This document shows positions 1 to 5,496 of a DNA stretch of 5,496 nt, in pieces. How positions within the stretch are numbered: position 1 is the stretch's first letter; each line of letters opens with the position of its first letter. A program made the translations under genes and the position numbers. This stretch comes from a bacterium (GTDB lineage: Bacteria; Ratteibacteria; UBA8468; B48-G9; DTJG01): positions 1 through 5,496 of the forward strand of contig JAOAAW010000014.1 of assembly GCA_026418655.1 (NCBI GenBank), in the 5' to 3' direction. The notes under the pieces were generated by a model. That model was given only the letters and a program-made list of their open reading frames with translations. It ran no database searches and was not told the DNA's origin.

Positions 1-1868
1 GTCTCATTCCCACCGGCCTTATCAAGTTTTGCAGCAGTAACAGTTGCCTTTGTTAGGTCTGCTGTGCCTGAATACAGAGTTAATTTTCCACTGACAGAGT
101 ATGTTCCGAGAATAAAGTCCTTCTGTTCATCCTTATTTGTGATAATAACGTCGTAATAACCGGCTGAGGGAGAAATCACTCCATATCCTTCAAGAAACAC
201 CTCAACCCTATATGGTACAGGTGCTCCCCCTGCTGGATTTGCAAGCTTTGATGATGGCATGAGATTATAGAAAGCATAGTTTCCACCAGAATCTGGATGT
301 GTAACCTTATAAACACTTGGAACATCAGGATTCTTGCTTACAGCTGAACAAACAATCATCACATTCGTCACTGGTTCCACTGACGGAGTGATGAAACTTA
401 CCTTTCCCTTGATGGCATAACTGACAAGGTAAAAATCCTTTCCCGAAATATCTTTATTTGTGATTGTAACCGCATGGCTGCCAGAAGTTGGATAAATTGT
501 GATATAACCAGATAAAGTAACACTGAGTGAGTAATTTGCAGGTGCAAGGTTGGTAAATTTGTAAATACCAGAAGAATCAGGAATTGTTGTAAATATAATA
601 TACTCTTTCTTCACACTGTTGTAATACTGACAGACAACAAGGGCTTCATTGGGTCTGCATGTCCCTCCCTGCAATGTGATTTTCCCTGAAAGTGAATACT
701 TAGCGATTGGTTCAATGAGAAAATTATTACCTTGCGAATCAGGACCGAGAACAATACCCGTGTATCTCCCTGAAACTGGATTGGTAATTTTATATCCAGC
801 AGGAATTTCAGGATACAAAGTATAAGTACCCTCAGGAATATTGGTGAAAATATAAGTCCCATCGGGTTCTGGGTGAAGTGTGAATGAGATGCTTGTATCT
901 GATGTGCAATCAAGATGAAGTTTCACATCAGGCGGTTTGATTACACCTTCAGAAACGTCAAGTTTACCCCTGACTGAATAGTAAAGAATGGGCACCAGTT
1001 CAAAGTCTTTGTTGCTTACATCATTCTGAAGATTATTAACCCTTATAATTGTCTGAGTGTCACTCCATACAGCATCAGAAATTCTTACCCTTGTAACCTT
1101 ATAACCGTCCATTTTTACACGAATTTCATAATCATTGCCCTTTGTTAGATTAGCAAACTGGTAGGCACCAGTATTATTTGGTGATGCTGTACCCTCAACT
1201 CCTGTGTTTAAGTTTTTACAGTAAACAGTTGCCTTTGTTACATCTCCTGTTCCACCAATAAGTTTAATCCTTCCTGAAATACTGGCAGTTTCTATACCCT
1301 CTTTCCATGTGAAAACAAAATCTTTTCCTGTTGCATCAGGACCCACAGAAACAGTATATTCGCCGCCTGTAGGAAACGTTATTTCGTAGTACTGATAGTC
1401 AGGATCTGTTGATGGTATACTTGCCCTGAGTTTATAAGTTCCTGCAAAAACACCTGGAATATAAAAATTACCTTTTGAGTCCGGATTTACAGGAGTGTAA
1501 CTGCCACATCTGATTGTTACCTGCGTTATATCAGATGGTGTTCCACCAGGCCCACCGACAAAACTTACCTTTCCTGCAATGGTGTAGGTGTTTTTGTAAG
1601 CAAGAGTGAAATCAACCCCTGTCTTGATGTATTGTGGAGCATCATCAGGATCTGGTAGTTTAATTGAACGATGTCCTGCATTTTCCACTGGAAATGCTAT
1701 ACGGTATCCAGTTAATTCAGGATAAACATCATAGGTTCCTGGTGGAAGATGTGAAAATGAAAACTCTCCCAAAGCATTGCAATTTGTTGTATATCCACCA
1801 CAATGAACTACGACGTCAGTATATGAACCTGTTCCGCCACTGATTGTTACCTTACCCTGAACATCATA
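1..1868 (-). repeat. Array of seven CarboxypepD_reg-like beta-sandwich repeats within the large secreted protein
   Basis: Seven diverged protein repeats lie head to tail. Unit starts, as residue (base), are 465 (1868), 559 (1586), 659 (1286), 760 (983), 853 (704), 948 (419) and 1054 (101); the last is cut by the window edge. Complete units are 93-106 residues. Each opens with a Y-x-hydrophobic-x-G-K/R strand (YDVQGKV, YTIAGKV, ASISGRI, YSVRGKL, YSLSGKI, YAIKGKV, YSVSGKL). Most then have a GG(T) turn and a middle G-x-Y/F-x-F then GTY-like motif (GTYDVYPE, GTYKLRA, GTYTLYPE). They close with a DF-x-hydrophobic strand (GVDFTL, GKDFVF, NKDFEL, GNNFLI, GKDFYL, QKDFIL). This is the transthyretin-like fold pattern seen in carboxypeptidase regulatory-like and Cna_B-like stalk domains. 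The units are clearly diverged at protein level, so they are old duplications rather than a recent expansion. Confidence 0.88.
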
Positions 1869-3260
1869 TCCTATTTTATAGGGACCGTAAGTTAAGATAT
1901 TAAAATTTCTACCTGAACCTTCATTGAAAATATAAATAGTACCATTCACATTTACTCTTATTGCCTGTCGTGGAGTGCCATCAATGTTATATGGAATTGG
2001 TTTTCTATATGTAATTGGTTCCTCATGCTGTGCATTATGTGATGTTACAACAAGATACCAGTCTCCGCCCCGATTTTCAGTTATAACCCAGTCGCCTGCA
2101 GACCATTTCAGATCCTCTTCACTCGGGATTGCAGCTGGATTTGTAGTCCATTTAATATGATAGTGGTCAATATGACCTATGCCAAAAGGTATATTGCTTG
2201 AAAAAGTAAATTTGGTTCCAGGGTCGTAGCATACATAGGCCTGTTTATCACATGAAAGGTCAGGAGCTTTGGGCAATGTCCACACCTGTTGTGAAGTGCT
2301 TGTCCAGGCAGTTTCATCTCTGTCTCCATTTCTTGCTTTTGCTCTGAAAGTATAGGGTGTATTAGGACTCAATCCTTCAACACACCAATAAGGCCAGAGA
2401 TGATTTGATGAATAAGTGGGTGGTGTTGCTGAAGCATTATAGGTCGCAGGACCATTTTTCAAATAGGAATACCAGAAAATATTACTCAGGGGAGGTACTC
2501 CTGTTAAGGCAGGAAGTGGGTCATAATCATCATTATATTTCCACCATCCGTCCCCACCCGATATGGGTGGAGCAGGCTTGTAGTAGTTAGGATCAGTGCT
2601 TGGAGAAGGAAAAGAGGTGCTGCTAAGATTTTTCCCTGTTTCCAGATTTTCAATATAAAAACCAGAATTATTTGGAACAAAGTATCCAAAACTGCTGCCT
2701 GAGGATGTGAGATTTGATGGAAGCGGTTCTGCAAGTTTAACAGTTAGCTCTGTTTGTCCCTTTGGACCAAAAACCAGTCCTGCTGGTGGTTGAATGCTTG
2801 TGTAAACTGCTACAAGATAAGAAGGTGGGTCGTATGTAGGATCACCAGTGGCAGGATCATAGTAATACTGATTCCTTAAATTATCATAATTTGGTTTTGG
2901 GCTTTCGTTGCTTCTTTCATGGCGTGGTAAACTATACTCATTATTCCATGCAACAATAACTCTTCTGTACTGAGTATTTGGCGCAAGCCCTGTTTCTACG
3001 TATGATGTCACATTGGCATTTACTGACCATACAGGATTCTGGCTCAATACATATCTTTTAAGTGCGTTATCCCAGTACCACTCATAGCATCTGAAACCCT
3101 GTTCATTGTTACTATTATCCCGCCATGTCCATGTAATTGAACTGGTGGTATTTGAAACATGCTGGAGAGCACCTGGGGCAGCTGGTGCCGCACTCAAGCA
3201 AGTACAGGCCAGAAAGAACCACAAGAGAACCGCACACAAATTTAAAATTTTTATCTTCAT
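1..3260 (-). CDS. Large secreted multi-domain protein: signal peptide, FN3-like modules, CarboxypepD_reg-like repeat array (C-terminus beyond window)
   Basis: An open frame of 1086 codons without a stop runs off the left edge, so the C-terminus is unseen. The start is ATG at 3260: an AGGAG site lies 7 bases upstream, it is the only in-frame ATG after the stop at 3306-3308, and it yields a classic signal peptide (MKIKIL, hydrophobic core at 8-22, likely signal peptidase I cut near LSAAPAAP). A Cys at 19 makes a lipoprotein conceivable, but the lipobox FLAC is poor. Residues 28-115 are FN3-like (SSITWTWRDNSNNEQGF, then GLAPNTQYRR). Residues about 170-330 hold a second FN3-like unit ending GLSPNTPYTFRAKARN. 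Residues 334-420 are another Ig/FN3-like module (HIDHYHIKW, DWYLVVTSHNAQHE). From about 465 to the edge come seven carboxypeptidase-regulatory-like repeats. No catalytic domain is visible. Such proteins usually serve in adhesion, surface display or as scaffolds; a catalytic, sorting or anchor domain could lie past the edge. Domain class is well supported, role is not. Confidence 0.93.
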   Translation of the reverse strand, partial: MKIKILNLCAVLLWFFLACTCLSAAPAAPGALQHVSNTTSSITWTWRDNSNNEQGFRCYEWYWDNALKRYVLSQNPVWSVNANVTSYVETGLAPNTQYRRVIVAWNNEYSLPRHERSNESPKPNYDNLRNQYYYDPATGDPTYDPPSYLVAVYTSIQPPAGLVFGPKGQTELTVKLAEPLPSNLTSSGSSFGYFVPNNSGFYIENLETGKNLSSTSFPSPSTDPNYYKPAPPISGGDGWWKYNDDYDPLPALTGVPPLSNIFWYSYLKNGPATYNASATPPTYSSNHLWPYWCVEGLSPNTPYTFRAKARNGDRDETAWTSTSQQVWTLPKAPDLSCDKQAYVCYDPGTKFTFSSNIPFGIGHIDHYHIKWTTNPAAIPSEEDLKWSAGDWVITENRGGDWYLVVTSHNAQHEEPITYRKPIPYNIDGTPRQAIRVNVNGTIYIFNEGSGRNFNILTYGPYKIGYDVQGKVTISGGTGSYTDVVVHCGGYTTNCNALGEFSFSHLPPGTYDVYPELTGYRIAFPVENAGHRSIKLPDPDDAPQYIKTGVDFTLAYKNTYTIAGKVSFVGGPGGTPSDITQVTIRCGSYTPVNPDSKGNFYIPGVFAGTYKLRASIPSTDPDYQYYEITFPTGGEYTVSVGPDATGKDFVFTWKEGIETASISGRIKLIGGTGDVTKATVYCKNLNTGVEGTASPNNTGAYQFANLTKGNDYEIRVKMDGYKVTRVRISDAVWSDTQTIIRVNNLQNDVSNKDFELVPILYYSVRGKLDVSEGVIKPPDVKLHLDCTSDTSISFTLHPEPDGTYIFTNIPEGTYTLYPEIPAGYKITNPVSGRYTGIVLGPDSQGNNFLIEPIAKYSLSGKITLQGGTCRPNEALVVCQYYNSVKKEYIIFTTIPDSSGIYKFTNLAPANYSLSVTLSGYITIYPTSGSHAVTITNKDISGKDFYLVSYAIKGKVSFITPSVEPVTNVMIVCSAVSKNPDVPSVYKVTHPDSGGNYAFYNLMPSSKLANPAGGAPVPYRVEVFLEGYGVISPSAGYYDVIITNKDEQKDFILGTYSVSGKLTLYSGTADLTKATVTAAKLDKAGGNE

Positions 3261-3340
3261 TTTGTCTCTCCTGTTTTTGGAATTAAAAGGTGAGATACAA
3301 AAATTTCAGAATAGGTTTTTAATAAAAACTTCGACGCCAT
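3257..3340 (-). CDS. Possible 27-residue leader ORF coupled to the large secreted protein gene
   Basis: On the minus strand an ATG at 3340 opens a 27-codon frame (MASKFLLKTYSEIF... ending KTGETK). It stops at a TGA sharing the ATGA overlap with the ATG of the large gene. An AAGGAG-like site at 3352-3357 lies 11 bases upstream, a little far for a strong initiation site. The ORF falls inside the leader predicted from the promoter at 3378-3406. Its start codon lies within the perfect 14-base palindrome at 3336-3349, so a hairpin could hide it. I recognise no family. An ORF of this length can arise by chance; the exact overlap and the upstream purine-rich site are the only reasons to list it. If real, it would act as a leader peptide coupling translation into the large gene. 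Confidence 0.3.
   Translation of the reverse strand: MASKFLLKTYSEIFVSHLLIPKTGETK
3268..3272 (-). promoter_or_regulatory. Ribosome binding site of the large secreted protein gene
   Basis: The plus strand reads ctcct, so the transcript has AGGAG 7 bases before the ATG at 3260. This near-ideal Shine-Dalgarno site fixes the start codon. It lies inside the last codons of the possible leader ORF, so ribosomes translating that ORF would pass over it. Confidence 0.8.
3315..3329. repeat. Short AT-rich inverted repeat in the leader of the secreted protein gene
   Basis: GTTTTT and AAAAAC arms of 6 bases are separated by AAT. In RNA this gives a weak, mostly A-U hairpin. No T tract follows on either strand as expected for an intrinsic terminator, so it is listed only as an inverted repeat next to the stronger palindrome. 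Confidence 0.4.
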
Positions 3341-3349
3341 AATTATGGC
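3336..3349. promoter_or_regulatory. Perfect 14-base palindrome, possible operator or leader hairpin
   Basis: GCCATAATTATGGC is exactly self-complementary over 14 bases and does not extend beyond this. In DNA it could be the half-site pair of a dimeric regulator. In the minus-strand transcript it could fold as a 5-bp stem with an AATT loop. It lies about 22-35 bases downstream of the predicted minus-strand transcription start and covers the ATG of the possible leader ORF. I do not recognise it as the consensus of a particular regulator family. Confidence 0.5.
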
Positions 3350-3366
3350 TTCTCCTTTTTACCCTT

Positions 3367-3424
3367 CTCTAATGCCCATTTTATATCTGCACTCTTTTAA
3401 TGTCCATACCCCACTCTTTTTAAT
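3367..3424. repeat. Imperfect direct repeats over the minus-strand promoter
   Basis: Two related copies, CTCTAATGCCCAT (3367-3379) and CTTTTAATGTCCAT (3394-3407), lie 27 bases apart by start. They share AATG-C/T-CCAT. A third partial copy, CTTTTTAAT, lies at 3416-3424. The first touches the -10 box and the second covers the -35 box of the predicted promoter for the large gene. They could be regulator binding sites, but AT-rich intergenic DNA gives such matches by chance fairly often. Confidence 0.3.
3378..3406 (-). promoter_or_regulatory. Candidate sigma70-type promoter for the large secreted protein gene
   Basis: Read on the minus strand: a -35 box TGGACA (3401-3406), a 17-base spacer and a -10 box TAAAAT (3378-3383). 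Each box matches the consensus at 5 of 6 positions. Transcription would start near 3371, giving a leader of about 110 bases that includes the palindrome and the possible leader ORF. The match is to the E. coli-type consensus and may not be exact for this organism. Confidence 0.5.
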
Positions 3425-3462
3425 TTGACGAATAGATCATACACTGGGTTTATGTAAAATTT

Positions 3463-3490
3463 TTGACTTAAAATACTGTAAGATTAAAAT
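3463..3490 (+). promoter_or_regulatory. Candidate sigma70-type promoter for the DUF4838/UROD-like operon
   Basis: A -35 box TTGACT (3463-3468), a 16-base spacer and a -10 box TAAAAT (3485-3490) each match the consensus at 5 of 6 positions. Transcription would begin near 3497, leaving a leader of about 18 bases that just holds the ribosome site. A second TTGACG at 3425-3430 has no well-spaced -10 box. Confidence 0.55.
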
Positions 3491-3503
3491 TTATTTGTTA
3501 ACA

Positions 3504-3510
3504 AAGGGGA
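3504..3510 (+). promoter_or_regulatory. Ribosome binding site of the DUF4838 protein gene
   Basis: AAGGGGA ends 4 bases before the ATG at 3515, a short but workable spacing for a Shine-Dalgarno site. An in-frame TAA at 3485-3487 shows that no earlier ATG start is available. Confidence 0.6.
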
Positions 3511-3514
3511 CATC

Positions 3515-5395
3515 ATGGGAGGAAGAATTGAAATAATTAAGGAATCATCCTATCCTTCGATTGATTTTGCTGCGAAAGAATTAAAAGAATATCTGCAAAA
3601 ATCTGGATATAAGGGCAGTATCAAATTTGTCCTGGCCTGCAATGACAGTGATAACCTGGATTCATTTTCAATAAAACCATGTGATGGAAAATATATTATT
3701 GAAGGTTCAAATTCAAGAAGTGTATTGTTTGGTGTGTACAGGTTCCTTTACGAACTTGGCTTCAGGTGGATACGTCCGGGCAATCGTGGTGAGATAATTC
3801 CAAAAATCTCAAAAATTCGCAAAGACATTTCAATAAGAGAAAAGGCATCATATAAATACAGAACATTATGTATTGAAGGCGCAGCATCAGTAAAACATAT
3901 TATTGACCTCATTGATTGGGCGGCAAAACATTATATGAATGGATATTTTATTCAGTTTGAATATGGCACACACTTTTTCAAAAGATGGTATTCCCATTCT
4001 GACAATCCGTATATGAAACCAGAAAAATTTGATGTTGAAGACGCAAAGGTTGCTGTAGAAATAATTGCAAAAGAAGCAAAGAAAAGAGGGATGCGGCTTG
4101 AAAAGATAGGTCATGGCTGGACCTGTAAGGCACTTGGAATAGAGGGAGAAGGATGGGACGAAAGTCAAAATGCAATGGAAATGATACCTGAAGAAAAAAA
4201 ACAATGGCTTGCAATGATAGATGGCAAGAGACAACTATTTAGGAATGTTCCACTCAATACAAATCTATGTTATTCAAATCCTGCAGTTCGCAGTGCGATT
4301 GCAGATGCAATTGTTGATTATGCAGAAAAACATCCTGAAGTTGACGCAATTCATTTCTGGCTTGCCGATGGTTCTAACAATAATTGTGAGTGTGATGAAT
4401 GTCATAAACAAAGGGTTTCTGATTTCTATGTGAAAATTTTGAATGAACTTGATGAAAAGCTATCAGCAAAAGGAATAAGAACAAGAATTGTATTTCTGAT
4501 TTATGTGGACCTGCTCTGGCCCCCTGAAAATGAAAAGATAAAAAATCAGGACAGGTTTATCATAATGTTTGCACCGATAACAAGAAGTTATATCCAATCA
4601 TTCGCAAACACAAAACCAGAACAGGGTATTAGACCATATATAAAAAATAAACTTGAGTTTCCCAAAAATGCTGCTGACAATGTGTTATACCTTGAAAAAT
4701 GGCAGGAAATGTTCAAAGGAGAAGGTGTTGATTTTGACTACCATTTGATATGGGCATGCTATTATGACCTGAATCATTTTACCCTCGGACGGGTATTGCA
4801 CAAAGATATACAATATCTGAAAAATATGAAACTTGATGGATTTATTTCCTGCCAGAACCAGAGAAATTCTTTCCCAACAAATTTTCTTATGGATGTCATG
4901 GTAAAGACCCTCTGGAATAAGAACATGTCCTTTAATCGCATTGTGGATGAATCTTTTTCAGATGCCTTTGGTAAAAGAGATGCTAAAAATGTTGTGAAAT
5001 TTTTGAAAGAGATGTCTGAATTAGAAAAACCATTTTTTGAACCTGTCTTCATTCCTGAGCCAGACGAATCAAGAATTAAAAAAGGTATAGAAAATATAGA
5101 AAAAATGAAGGGAGTTTGCGCCAGTTTCAGTTCCTTTGTAAAAAAGAAAGCAAGGATGGAAAAAGGTGCCATTGGCTGGTCATGGAAATATCTTGATTTT
5201 TATCTGCAAATGTTGGAAATCTTACTTCCAGCATATAAATCTTATCTGAACCGTTCACCTGATTGCGAAAAAAATTTTGAAAGGGTCTTTGAGTTTGTCA
5301 GAAAAAATGAAAAAATAATTCATCCTGCTCTTGATGTCTCTACATTTATAAAGGTACTACAATGGAGAATCAATGAGGCAAAGGGTATATCATGA
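3515..5395 (+). CDS. Glycosidase-like protein with DUF4838 domain, cytoplasmic
   Basis: A complete 626-residue protein with no signal peptide or membrane segment, so it should act in the cytoplasm. Residues 1-110 resemble the small alpha/beta domain in front of GH67/GH20 catalytic barrels: ATKEL-type helix AAKELKEYL at 19-27, then YIIEGSNSRSVLFGVYRFLYELGFRWIRPG at 60-89 (split: the first 20 residues carry the nucleotide-free IIEGSN turn, the rest the GFRWIRPG signature). Residues about 115-480 fit DUF4838, a TIM-barrel glycoside-hydrolase-like family: GHGW at 199-202, the DG then C-x-C-x-x-C cluster at 285-296 (C291, C293, C296), VDLLWPP at 331-337, and a late DY...GFISCQNQR...KTLWNKNMSF...FSDAFG stretch. 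Residues 490-626 are mostly helical and charged. The substrate and catalytic acids cannot be assigned by eye. It overlaps the next gene by ATGA, implying coupled translation. Family membership is fairly sure; enzymatic activity is inferred. Confidence 0.88.
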   Translation: MGGRIEIIKESSYPSIDFAAKELKEYLQKSGYKGSIKFVLACNDSDNLDSFSIKPCDGKYIIEGSNSRSVLFGVYRFLYELGFRWIRPGNRGEIIPKISKIRKDISIREKASYKYRTLCIEGAASVKHIIDLIDWAAKHYMNGYFIQFEYGTHFFKRWYSHSDNPYMKPEKFDVEDAKVAVEIIAKEAKKRGMRLEKIGHGWTCKALGIEGEGWDESQNAMEMIPEEKKQWLAMIDGKRQLFRNVPLNTNLCYSNPAVRSAIADAIVDYAEKHPEVDAIHFWLADGSNNNCECDECHKQRVSDFYVKILNELDEKLSAKGIRTRIVFLIYVDLLWPPENEKIKNQDRFIIMFAPITRSYIQSFANTKPEQGIRPYIKNKLEFPKNAADNVLYLEKWQEMFKGEGVDFDYHLIWACYYDLNHFTLGRVLHKDIQYLKNMKLDGFISCQNQRNSFPTNFLMDVMVKTLWNKNMSFNRIVDESFSDAFGKRDAKNVVKFLKEMSELEKPFFEPVFIPEPDESRIKKGIENIEKMKGVCASFSSFVKKKARMEKGAIGWSWKYLDFYLQMLEILLPAYKSYLNRSPDCEKNFERVFEFVRKNEKIIHPALDVSTFIKVLQWRINEAKGIS

Positions 5396-5496
5396 CACAC
5401 AGAGAAAGGGTCATCGCCGCAGTTAAGGGTGCAAAGGTTGACAGAGTCCTTTCTGATTATTATGGAACAACAGAAGCCACAGGTAAGTATGTTGCC
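5392..5496 (+). CDS. UROD-family protein, N-terminal 35 residues (continues beyond window); probably methyltransferase-like, not HemE
   Basis: The frame opens at ATG 5392 and stays open to the right edge. MTHRERVIAAVKGAKVDRV followed by SDYYGTTEAT is the typical opening of the uroporphyrinogen decarboxylase superfamily (M-T-x-R-E-R-V-x-A-A-x-x-G-x-x-x-D-R-V). True HemE proteins carry a QAGR motif shortly after the DR; here that place is taken by DYYGTTEAT, as in the large UROD-like group that includes corrinoid/coenzyme M methyltransferases of the MtaA kind. The start overlaps the stop of the preceding gene as ATGA. A purine-rich AAAGGG ends 6 bases before the ATG, so re-initiation from the upstream gene is likely. 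With only 35 residues visible, the subfamily, active-site residues and substrate are unknown. Confidence 0.8.
   Translation, partial: MTHRERVIAAVKGAKVDRVLSDYYGTTEATGKYVA

Noticed and set aside
2504..2734. Minus-strand ORF of 76 codons, and a similar one of 100 codons at 611-913
   Set aside because: Both are out of frame with the large secreted protein, whose frame is open and domain-rich through the same bases; they are shadows.
3240..3260. Apparent frameshift in the A/T-rich codons just after the start of the large gene
   Set aside because: A first reading miscounted a homopolymer. On recount the run is AAAAATTTTAAA and the frame continues cleanly from ATG 3260 through the signal peptide into the FN3 region.
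3315..3329. Intrinsic terminator or attenuator
   Set aside because: The stem is only A-U rich with one G-C pair, and no following T tract is found in the right place on either strand.
3106..3342. Plus-strand ORF of 78 codons opposite the start of the large gene
   Set aside because: It runs antisense through the signal peptide and leader and resembles no family; the minus-strand gene explains the sequence.
4774..5172. Minus-strand ORF of 132 codons inside the DUF4838 gene
   Set aside because: It is antisense to a clearly conserved coding region, with low-complexity Phe/Ser/Leu-rich content typical of a shadow of Lys/Glu-rich coding sequence.
5392..5496. Heme biosynthesis gene hemE
   Set aside because: The N-terminus fits the UROD superfamily but lacks the QAGR motif of true HemE at the expected place, and the neighbour is not a heme gene.

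Overview
The window looks like bacterial DNA that is moderately AT-rich, roughly 40% GC by eye. Three signs point to bacteria: Shine-Dalgarno-like sites, sigma70-like promoter boxes and a 4-base ATGA gene overlap. The gene content is a very large secreted protein with beta-sandwich repeats, a DUF4838 glycosidase-like protein and a UROD-like protein. This mix is often seen in uncultured lineages such as PVC-related or Omnitrophota-like bacteria, but that placement is a guess. I could not assign a taxon from the sequence alone.

Layout: positions 1-3260 hold one uninterrupted minus-strand reading frame that runs off the left edge. It encodes at least 1086 residues. In order it carries a signal peptide, two fibronectin-III-like modules, a third Ig/FN3-like module, and an array of at least seven carboxypeptidase-regulatory-like (CarboxypepD_reg type) beta-sandwich repeats of about 93-106 residues. 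I read every codon of this frame and found no internal stop. Positions 3261-3514 are a 254-base divergent control region. It has a candidate promoter for each side, imperfect direct repeats over the minus-strand promoter, a 14-base perfect palindrome, and a possible 27-codon leader ORF that overlaps the big gene by ATGA. Positions 3515-5395 encode a complete 626-residue cytoplasmic protein with a GH67N/GH20b-like N-terminal domain and a DUF4838 domain. Positions 5392-5496 are the first 35 codons of a UROD-family protein overlapping it by 4 bases.

How they work together: the two plus-strand genes almost certainly form a translationally coupled operon. A cytoplasmic glycosidase-like protein paired with a UROD-like (corrinoid methyltransferase/demethylase-type) protein suggests processing of a small, possibly methylated, sugar or glycoside. 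That is inference. The divergent secreted repeat protein probably acts at the cell surface or outside the cell, in adhesion or as a scaffold. Nothing in the sequence links it functionally to the operon except the shared control region. No RNA gene, insertion sequence, CRISPR array or clear terminator was seen.
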